A stretch of 5,282 nucleotides of DNA from Planctomycetota bacterium (lineage in GTDB: Bacteria > Planctomycetota > Phycisphaerae > Phycisphaerales > UBA1924): positions 1-5,282 of the forward strand of contig JAEYNG010000345.1 in the NCBI GenBank assembly GCA_023412695.1. The letters run 5' to 3'. This document shows positions 1-4,625 of this stretch, piece by piece (the first letter of the stretch is position 1; every line of letters begins with the position of its first letter). The position numbers and the translations under genes were made by a program. The notes beneath the pieces are model-generated. The model searched no databases. It was not told the DNA's origin and worked only from the letters and a program-made list of their open reading frames with translations.

Positions 1-8
1 GTTCACGA

Positions 9-41
9 CAAGGCCCGCCACGGCGGGCCTTGTTGGGTTTT
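9..41 (+). terminator. Rho-independent terminator of an upstream gene
   Basis: An 11-bp perfect inverted repeat (9-19 paired with 22-32, core GGCCCGCC/GGCGGGCC) is followed by GTTGGGTTTT. The nominal 2-base loop would open to about 4 bases in RNA. It ends a + strand transcription unit whose gene lies outside the window, and so isolates the first paralogue from upstream transcription. The arms are symmetrical, but the T-run is on the + strand side, which favours + orientation. Confidence 0.8.
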
Positions 42-351
42 ATGGTTCACAGAACGATCGCACAAGCTCCCAACTTATATGGACCTTTTCTCCGCTGTTT
101 CCCCAGCTTCTCATCCGGCGGAAAACCGCTCTCCGTACCGGCCGAAAGCCGTCGTAAGTCCTGTGTCCATAACGACTTTTGGCGCAATTTGACCGCCGGA
201 TTGCTGGCACGAGTGTTTGCGCGGGGCATATTCCAACTCCCTTGCAGAGACGCACTTGCGCTTCCACGGGTGATGCGTGCAACCGGCGATGAGGGAGTGG
301 AGAGGGCTGTCCTCTTACTTGAAGTTTGTTATGTCAAGAAAGGAAAGACAG
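42..351 (+). promoter_or_regulatory. Leader region of the first PEP-CTERM paralogue
   Basis: This 310-base stretch has no convincing gene. It holds sequence blocks that recur in the same order before the second paralogue: CATATTccaACTCCC (227-241), TCCACGGgTGAtGCG (263-277), GGCTGTC (305-311) and TCaAGAAAGG (334-343). The last block leads into the ribosome site AAGGA (340-344), 7 bases before the ATG. No good sigma70 -35/-10 pair is visible. TGGCACG (205-211) followed by TTGC (217-220) resembles a sigma54 site, but its spacing is one base too long. A 9-bp inverted repeat (113-121 with 193-201) has a 71-base loop and is probably incidental. The true promoter is unresolved. Confidence 0.55.
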
Positions 352-1083
352 ATGAAGTTGTCAACCGTGGGTATCGCGGCGATCGCCGCCCTCGGCCTCA
401 GCGCTGCCGCGAACGCCGGCCAAGTTCGAGTGGTGGACGGCGTGGGTGGGCTTAACGGCCAGGAGGGCTCCGGCGGCGCCTTCCAGGTCCAGATCATCAG
501 CGGGTTCAACGGCTACGCCGGGGGCCCGGGCGGATCGGCGACGGCCTTCTCCTCCTTCTGCCTCGAGCGGAACGAGAACGTCAGCCTCGGGTCGTTCTAC
601 AACACCACGATCGCGACCTCTGCGATCAACGGCGGGTACGGCGGCGGCAGCCCCGACCCGGTCGGCGAGGCCACGGCCTGGCTGTACCGCACGTTCCGTG
701 ACGGCGGCTCGATCGCCGGTCACGTGGTGGACGGCGTGAGCACCTCCGGCGGCCTCACCCCCAACGAACTCGTGAGCGCCCTCCAGCTCGCCATCTGGCG
801 CGCCGAGGACGAGATCATGAACACCGCGACTTGGGACAACCTTGGCAACGCCAACGTCCGCACCGCGGCTCTGGCGATGTACAACGCGGCGATCGCCGCC
901 GCGGCCAGCGCCCCCGGCGAGTTCTACGGCGTCCGCGTCCTCCGCCTCTACACCCTCGGCGGCGACAACAGCCAGGACCAGCTGACGCTCGTCCCGCTGC
1001 CCCCCGCCGGCTGGGCCGGTCTCTCGACCCTCGCGGGTGCTGGGCTCGTCGGCTACATCCGCCGCCGCAAGCAGCTCAACTGA
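352..1083 (+). CDS. Secreted PEP-CTERM-type surface protein with Cys/Gln thioester-like motifs (paralogue 1)
   Basis: A 243-residue exported protein. Residues 1-22 form a Sec signal peptide: Lys2, an Ala/Leu-rich core, and a likely cut after A20-N21-A22. The body is rich in Gly, Ala, Ser and Asn. Its only cysteine is C70, in F-C-L-E-R (69-73), and Q145 lies in L-Q-L-A-I-W (144-149). This pair resembles the Cys and Gln that form an internal thioester in TQXA/TED surface domains (inference from motifs). The C-terminus is a sorting signal: V214-P-L-P, G-W-A-G-L (220-224), a hydrophobic segment to about 236, then R-R-R-K (237-240). In such signals an exosortase-type enzyme is expected to cut near the VPLP motif. 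The ATG is chosen for AAGGA at 340-344 and because it begins the signal peptide; the frame stays open upstream to a GTG at 277, but that would bury the signal peptide. It has its own terminator and a close homologue downstream. Export and sorting are well supported; function is unproven. Confidence 0.88.
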   Translation: MKLSTVGIAAIAALGLSAAANAGQVRVVDGVGGLNGQEGSGGAFQVQIISGFNGYAGGPGGSATAFSSFCLERNENVSLGSFYNTTIATSAINGGYGGGSPDPVGEATAWLYRTFRDGGSIAGHVVDGVSTSGGLTPNELVSALQLAIWRAEDEIMNTATWDNLGNANVRTAALAMYNAAIAAAASAPGEFYGVRVLRLYTLGGDNSQDQLTLVPLPPAGWAGLSTLAGAGLVGYIRRRKQLN

Positions 1084-1122
1084 ATCGAGCCCACCGGTTT
1101 ACGGTGTCTCATATGCACCCTC

Positions 1123-1158
1123 ACCAGACCCCGCCCAAAGCGGGGTCTGGTTGTTTTT
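1123..1158 (+). terminator. Rho-independent terminator of paralogue 1
   Basis: A perfect 11-bp stem (1124-1134 with 1140-1150, CCAGACCCCGC/GCGGGGTCTGG) has a CCAAA loop, extends by one A-T pair (1123/1151), and is followed by TTGTTTTT. It lies about 40 bases after the stop codon. A textbook intrinsic terminator, it makes paralogue 1 monocistronic and implies that paralogue 2 needs its own promoter, which is indeed visible downstream. Confidence 0.92.
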
Positions 1159-1466
1159 GCGCGAACAAGCGGGTCGAGCTTGCATGCGACAGTTATCGGC
1201 CCTCCAAATTGCTCCGCCGAAGCCTGGGGAAATCACGCGTGCAAGTGCCTTATTGACAAGCACTTCCGAATGAGCGGGCCGCCTGTCGAAGTGACTGCTT
1301 CTACTGAGCCGACACTGTACATATTGACACTCCCCAGTTTGGGTGGCATAATCGGACCGCTCGTCGGGTGCCGCACGCCTCCACGGTTGACGCGAGTGCG
1401 CTTGGTGAACGCTGCCAGGGAAGGTCCCGAGCAGCGACGGCTGTCATTCTCTAGAAAGGGAGTCGG
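1159..1466 (+). promoter_or_regulatory. Leader region of the second PEP-CTERM paralogue
   Basis: This 308-base stretch has no convincing gene. It carries the same ordered blocks as the first leader: CATATTgacACTCCC (1320-1334), TCCACGGtTGAcGCG (1380-1394), GGCTGTC (1439-1445) and TCtAGAAAGG (1450-1459). Spacing from the TCCACGG block to the start codon is nearly equal in the two leaders (87 and 89 bases). Upstream of the promoter is an inverted repeat AAGTGC-N11-GCACTT (1243-1265), a possible operator. The transcribed leader would be about 108 bases, and GCTCG (1359-1363) can pair with CGAGC (1428-1432) to form a long-range stem. Confidence 0.55.
1324..1352 (+). promoter_or_regulatory. Sigma70-type promoter of paralogue 2
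   Basis: The -35 box is TTGACA (1324-1329, 6 of 6 to consensus). After a 17-base spacer comes the -10 box CATAAT (1347-1352, 5 of 6), immediately preceded by TGG (1344-1346), an extended -10 element. Transcription would start near 1356-1360, giving a leader of about 108 bases before the ATG at 1467. It sits downstream of a strong terminator and upstream of a gene, where a promoter is required. The -35 box lies inside a block shared with the other leader, but there the matching bases read TTCCAA and no -10 follows. Confidence 0.8.
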
Positions 1467-2201
1467 ATGAATGCGTTTATCGTGGGGGCAGCTTCAGCTG
1501 CCCTCGGCCTGGCGTCGATCGCGCAGGCGGGACAGGTGCAGATGCACGATGCCAGCGGTGGATTGAACGGCATCGAGGGCACCGGTGGAGCGTTCCGGGT
1601 GCAGGTTCTCAACGGGTTCAACGGGCTCACGGGCGGCCCGGGAGGCTCGGCGAACAGCTTCTCTTCGTTCTGTCTCGAGCGGACGGAGACCATCAGCTTC
1701 GGCAATATCTACAACACCACAATCTCAACCTCGGCCATCAACGGCGGCCACTCCGGCGGCAACCCGGACCCGATCAGCGAAGAGACCGCGTGGCTCTACC
1801 GGCAGTTCCGCGACAGCGCCCCCATTAACGGCTGGATTGTCGATGGTGCGCACAACTACGGCGGCGGCCTCGGGCCGTCCCGCCTCGCGAGCGCGCTGCA
1901 GTTGGCCATCTGGCTCTCCGAGGGCGAAATCCTCAACACCACCACGTGGGACGGCCTCGGTGATGCAACGACCCGTACCGCCGCCCAGCAGATGTACGAT
2001 GCGGCTGCCCTCGCCACGGCCCAGCGGTCGGGCGACTTCTACGGTGTCCGTGTGCTCCGCCTCTATGGCATCGATGGCGGCAACAGTCAGGACCAGCTCA
2101 CCATCGTCCCGCTCCCCTCGGCCGGGTGGGCCGGGCTCTCGACGCTCGCGGGCGTCGGAGTGGTCGGCTACATCCGCCGCCGCAAGCTGGCCACGATGTA
2201 A
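1467..2201 (+). CDS. Secreted PEP-CTERM-type surface protein with Cys/Gln thioester-like motifs (paralogue 2)
   Basis: A 244-residue paralogue of the preceding gene. The mature part is about 66% identical by hand alignment, with only two single-residue gaps. The signal peptide is residues 1-21, with a likely cut after A19-Q20-A21. Unusually it has no Lys or Arg in its n-region; codon 2 is AAT where the paralogue has AAG (Lys). An in-frame TAG at 1452-1454 and the absence of any other start codon leave ATG 1467 as the only start, and GAAAGGGAG (1454-1462) is its ribosome site. The single cysteine C69 is in F-C-L-E-R, and Q145 is in L-Q-L-A-I-W. The sorting tail is V214-P-L-P, G-W-A-G-L (220-224), a hydrophobic helix, and R-R-R-K (237-240). 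The best conserved segments surround C69, Y-N-T-T-I, T-A-W-L-Y-R, S-A-L-Q-L-A-I-W, F-Y-G-V-R-V-L-R-L-Y and the tail. Synonymous sites differ widely, suggesting an old duplication kept under selection. The molecular role is inferred, not shown. Confidence 0.88.
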   Translation: MNAFIVGAASAALGLASIAQAGQVQMHDASGGLNGIEGTGGAFRVQVLNGFNGLTGGPGGSANSFSSFCLERTETISFGNIYNTTISTSAINGGHSGGNPDPISEETAWLYRQFRDSAPINGWIVDGAHNYGGGLGPSRLASALQLAIWLSEGEILNTTTWDGLGDATTRTAAQQMYDAAALATAQRSGDFYGVRVLRLYGIDGGNSQDQLTIVPLPSAGWAGLSTLAGVGVVGYIRRRKLATM

Positions 2202-2248
2202 CTCACAGCGGACCACAACCGCGCTGCTTCCACGCAAGCATCTGTTTC

Positions 2249-2278
2249 AGGGAGGGTCCGTCATGGACCCTCCCTTTG
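2249..2278 (+). terminator. Probable terminator of paralogue 2
   Basis: A perfect 11-bp stem (2249-2259 with 2265-2275, AGGGAGGGTCC/GGACCCTCCCT) has a GTCAT loop and lies about 50 bases after the stop codon. The T-run is short (TTT, 2275-2277), so it may leak and allow some readthrough into the rfb operon. Stem and loop size match the other two terminators in the window. Confidence 0.75.
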
Positions 2279-2303
2279 CCATGCGCGCCCGTCGTGTCAC
2301 ATT

Positions 2304-2325
2304 CCGCCTGCGACCGAACAGGCGG
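2304..2325. promoter_or_regulatory. Inverted repeat upstream of the rfb operon (possible operator)
   Basis: CCGCCTG (2304-2310) and CAGGCGG (2319-2325) form a perfect 7-bp inverted repeat around an 8-base centre. No T-run follows, so it is not an obvious terminator. A weak -10-like GATAAA lies at 2338-2343, with only a 3-of-6 -35 match (CGAACA, 2315-2320) overlapping the repeat. If that is the promoter, a repressor on this repeat would cover its -35. The assignment is tentative. Confidence 0.3.
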
Positions 2326-2372
2326 GTCAAAAGGCACGATAAACACACCCGGCAGGGCAGACGGTCCGTTCA

Positions 2373-2390
2373 CGCCGCGGCGACGCGGCG
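2373..2390 (+). promoter_or_regulatory. GNRA-tetraloop hairpin in the rfbA leader
   Basis: CGCCGCG (2373-2379) and CGCGGCG (2384-2390) make a 7-bp all-GC stem closed by GCGA, a GNRA tetraloop, about 39 bases before the rfbA start codon. It would be very stable in RNA and could affect translation or mRNA stability of the operon. CGGTCCG also occurs on both sides of it (2362-2368 and 2392-2398). In GC-rich DNA such stems also arise by chance. Confidence 0.35.
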
Positions 2391-2429
2391 GCGGTCCGCC
2401 TCCACGCGGCTTTGTACGGGAATCGTGCT

Positions 2430-3212
2430 ATGAAGGGCATCATCCTCGCCGGCGGTCTTGGGTCGCGGCTTCGCCCGCTGACGTTCGTCACCAACAAGCA
2501 CCTGCTGCCGGTGTACGACCAGCCGATGATCCACTACCCGATCCGCTGCCTCGTGAACGCCGGCATCACGGACGTGCTCATCGTCACCGGCGGCGAGCAC
2601 GCCGGTGACTTTCTCAAGCTGCTGAAGAACGGCAAGCACCTTGGCCTGCGGCACCTCGAGTACGCATACCAGGAAGGCGAGGGCGGCATCGCCGACGCGC
2701 TCAAGCTCGCTGAAGAGTTCGCCGATGGCGGCAAGATCTGCGTCATCCTCGGCGACAACATCATCGAAGGGAACATCCGCCGGGCCGCGGGCGAGTTCTT
2801 CACTCAAACCGCGGGCGCGAAGATCCTCCTGAAGGAAGTGCCCGACCCGCAGCGGTTTGGCGTCGCGGCGATGTCCGGCGACGGCCCGCGGGCCCGCATC
2901 ACCGAGATCATCGAGAAGCCCGAGAACCCGCCGAGCAACTACGCGGTCACCGGGATCTACTTCTACGACAACCGCGTGTTCGAGATCTGCCGCACGCTCA
3001 AGCCGAGCAAACGTGGCGAGCTCGAAATCACGGATGTCAACAACGACTATCTTGCCAAGGGTCAGCTGACCCACGACATCCTCGAAGGCTGGTGGACCGA
3101 CGCGGGCACGTTCGAGAGCCTGCACCGCGCTGGCCGCTACGTCGCCGAGAGCGGGGCGAACCACCTCGACCTGAACGCCTCGCGCCCGGCGCTGTTCGCG
3201 TCCGTGGCCTGA
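2430..3212 (+). CDS. rfbA: Glucose-1-phosphate thymidylyltransferase (RmlA), short form
   Basis: A 260-residue cytoplasmic nucleotidyltransferase that joins glucose-1-phosphate and dTTP to give dTDP-glucose and pyrophosphate, the first step of dTDP-rhamnose synthesis. The nucleotide-binding signature G8-G-x-G-S-R-L-R-P-L-T18 is followed by the catalytic-type lysine in N-K-H-L-L-P (K23). V-I-L-G-D-N (105-110) holds metal-binding D109, E-K-P is at 162-164, S-N-Y-A-V-T-G at 169-175, and the second metal-ligand region W-T-D-A-G-T at 222-227 (D224). It is shorter than the roughly 290-residue enterobacterial form, lacking the usual C-terminal extension, and resembles the short archaeal/Gram-positive-like type. 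ATG 2430 starts directly at the signature; GGGA (2418-2421) is a weak ribosome site 8 bases upstream. It leads an operon with the rfbC-like gene 11 bases downstream. Confidence 0.95.
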   Translation: MKGIILAGGLGSRLRPLTFVTNKHLLPVYDQPMIHYPIRCLVNAGITDVLIVTGGEHAGDFLKLLKNGKHLGLRHLEYAYQEGEGGIADALKLAEEFADGGKICVILGDNIIEGNIRRAAGEFFTQTAGAKILLKEVPDPQRFGVAAMSGDGPRARITEIIEKPENPPSNYAVTGIYFYDNRVFEICRTLKPSKRGELEITDVNNDYLAKGQLTHDILEGWWTDAGTFESLHRAGRYVAESGANHLDLNASRPALFASVA

Positions 3213-3223
3213 CGGAGGAGCCC

Positions 3224-3718
3224 ATGCAACCCGTCTCGCCGCGGACCGTCAACGAGCCCCTGCCCAAGGCCCACTCGATCGCGATCGAGCATCACGAGCC
3301 GGTGTTCGTACCGTCGTCCGTTTTCGCCGACGACCGAGGCTGGTCGATGATTAACCAGCTCCAGGGCGTGATGGGCCCCGAGGGGCAGGTGAACTTCAGC
3401 GTGCAGTACCCAGGCGTCATCAAGGCATGGCACCGCCATCAGCTGCAGACCGACTTCTGGATCGGCCTCACCGGCCACATCAAGGCCGGTATCTATCGCG
3501 AGACCGACGAAACGTCGTGGCTCCTGGTCATCGGTGAGAAGCGACCCGGCGTGCTGATCATCCCGCCGACGCTCTGGCACGGCGCGGCGACGGTCGGCGA
3601 TGTCCCCGGCGGTCTGCTGTACTACGTCACGCACGCGTACAACCCCGCGAAGCCCGACGAGGAACGCCGCACACACGACAGCGTGCCCGGCTTCCCCTGG
3701 ACCGTTCGACACGGCTGA
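3224..3718 (+). CDS. rfbC: RmlC-like cupin, probable dTDP-4-dehydrorhamnose 3,5-epimerase (divergent)
   Basis: A 164-residue cupin placed where the 3,5-epimerase of the pathway is expected. Visible family landmarks are D-D-R-G-W (36-40, the usual D-x-R-G), G-V-I-K-A-W-H-R-H-Q (64-73, matching GVLRGLHxQ, with H70 as catalytic His), I-P-P-x-x-W-H-G (113-120, matching IPxGxAHG) and L-Y-Y-V-T-x-x-Y-N-P (132-141, with Y133 matching the catalytic Tyr). Differences are notable. The active-site Arg before the His is Lys67, the position of the substrate-binding Lys is D77, and the protein ends just after F-P-W (157-159). It therefore lacks the C-terminal segment that carries the His-partner Asp in classical RmlC of about 180 residues. 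There is no room for a frameshifted extension, because rfbD starts 19 bases later. GGAGGAG (3214-3220) is a strong ribosome site for ATG 3224. It may be a variant epimerase, a 3- or 5-mono-epimerase, or a related sugar-nucleotide cupin. Confidence 0.78.
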   Translation: MQPVSPRTVNEPLPKAHSIAIEHHEPVFVPSSVFADDRGWSMINQLQGVMGPEGQVNFSVQYPGVIKAWHRHQLQTDFWIGLTGHIKAGIYRETDETSWLLVIGEKRPGVLIIPPTLWHGAATVGDVPGGLLYYVTHAYNPAKPDEERRTHDSVPGFPWTVRHG

Positions 3719-3737
3719 CGCCGGGGAGTGTTGCGAC

Positions 3738-4598
3738 GTGCAGGCGAGCCGGGTCATGGTCATCGGTGCAGGCGGGATGCTCGGGCGGGCCGTCGTGGCC
3801 GCGCTGAAGTCCCGCGGCACCGAGCAGCTCGCCGCACGCCACAGTGATGTCGATCTGCTCGACGAATCCTCCGTGCGCGATGCGCTCGCGTCGTACCGCC
3901 CCGACACCGTCATCAACTGCGCCGCGTGGACGGATGTCGACGGAGCAGAAGCCAACGAGGACGCCGCCACCGCGCTCAACGGGCACGCGGTCGGCATGCT
4001 CGCAGCGGCCTGCCGCGAGACCGGCGTACGGCTTGTGCACTACAGCACCGACTACGTCTTCGACGGCCAGGGCGCCTCACCCTACCCCGTCGATGCGCCG
4101 ATTCGCCCGGTCAACGCCTACGGCCGCAGCAAGGCCGTCGGCGAACAACTGATCGAGCAGGAACGCGCCCGCGGCCTCGCCGCCCTGACGCTCCGCACAA
4201 GCTGGCTCTACGCACCGTGGGGCAAGAACTTCGTCCGCACGATCGCGGCCGCGGCCAGGCAGCGACCCACGCTGCGCGTCGTTCACGACCAACGCGGGCG
4301 GCCGACCTCCTCCGAGCACCTCGCCGACCTCACGCTCCGCCTGCTCGCCGCCGGAACGACCGGCGTGCTGCACGCCACCGACGACGGCGAGGCCACGTGG
4401 TACGACTTCGCCGTGCGCATCGCCGCGTGGGCCAACCCCGCCTGCGCCGTCGAGCGCTGCACCACCGCAGAGTTCCCGCGGCCGGCGCGCCGCCCGGCGT
4501 ACAGCGTGCTCGACCTGAGCAGAACGATCGCTGCTGTCGGCTCGCTGACCGACTGGAAGCACAACCTTGACTCCGTCCTGCCGCGATCGGAGAGTTGA
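3738..4598 (+). CDS. rfbD: dTDP-4-dehydrorhamnose reductase (RmlD)
   Basis: A 286-residue extended short-chain dehydrogenase/reductase that reduces dTDP-4-dehydro-L-rhamnose to dTDP-L-rhamnose with NAD(P)H, the last step of the pathway. The Rossmann motif G-A-G-G-M-L-G (10-16) binds the cofactor. N-C-A-A-W-T-D-V-D (60-68) and S-T-D-Y-V-F-D-G (103-110) are typical RmlD blocks. The catalytic triad is T104, Y128 (in N-A-Y-G-R-S-K) and K132. L-R-T-S-W-L-Y (152-158) and D-Q-R-G-R-P-T (184-190) complete the family pattern. Length is normal. I chose GTG 3738 because GGGGAG (3723-3728) lies 9 bases upstream; the in-frame ATG 3756 has no good ribosome site but would still keep the Rossmann motif. It follows the rfbC-like gene by 19 bases and precedes rfbB by 27, so it is in the same operon. 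Confidence 0.93.
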   Translation: MQASRVMVIGAGGMLGRAVVAALKSRGTEQLAARHSDVDLLDESSVRDALASYRPDTVINCAAWTDVDGAEANEDAATALNGHAVGMLAAACRETGVRLVHYSTDYVFDGQGASPYPVDAPIRPVNAYGRSKAVGEQLIEQERARGLAALTLRTSWLYAPWGKNFVRTIAAAARQRPTLRVVHDQRGRPTSSEHLADLTLRLLAAGTTGVLHATDDGEATWYDFAVRIAAWANPACAVERCTTAEFPRPARRPAYSVLDLSRTIAAVGSLTDWKHNLDSVLPRSES

Positions 4599-4625
4599 CA
4601 GTCTCTGCATAGAAGGATGACGTAC

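Larger units (their letters stand above)
227..2201 (+). repeat. Divergent tandem duplication of leader plus PEP-CTERM gene
   Basis: Units 227-1083 and 1320-2201 share ordered leader blocks, ribosome-site context and protein sequence along their whole length. The longest exact DNA match I found is 25 bases, coding for the tail V-G-Y-I-R-R-R-K (1048-1072 and 2163-2187). Elsewhere many third codon positions differ (for example across S-A-L-Q-L-A-I-W), so the copies have been separate for a long time. The terminators are different sequences, so either the duplication did not include them or they were replaced. Confidence 0.75.

Noticed and set aside
113..201. 9-bp inverted repeat ATCCGGCGG / CCGCCGGAT
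   Set aside because: The arms are 71 bases apart and made of common GC triplets; chance occurrence is likely and nothing else supports it.
277..351. Upstream GTG start for paralogue 1
   Set aside because: It would put 25 extra residues before a clean signal peptide and has no advantage over ATG 352 with AAGGA at the right distance.
361..723. Long open frame on the - strand opposite paralogue 1 (and similar at 1725-2237)
   Set aside because: The + strand frames have signal peptides, ribosome sites and a conserved paralogue. The - strand frames are low-complexity by-products of GC-rich third positions.
1253..1258. A second TTGACA upstream of paralogue 2
   Set aside because: No AT-rich -10 lies 16-18 bases downstream; that region is GC-rich (around GAGCGGGCC).
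2370..3997. Overlapping - strand open frames opposite rfbA and the rfbC-like gene
   Set aside because: The + strand proteins match known families throughout. The antisense frames show no recognisable motif and have biased composition.
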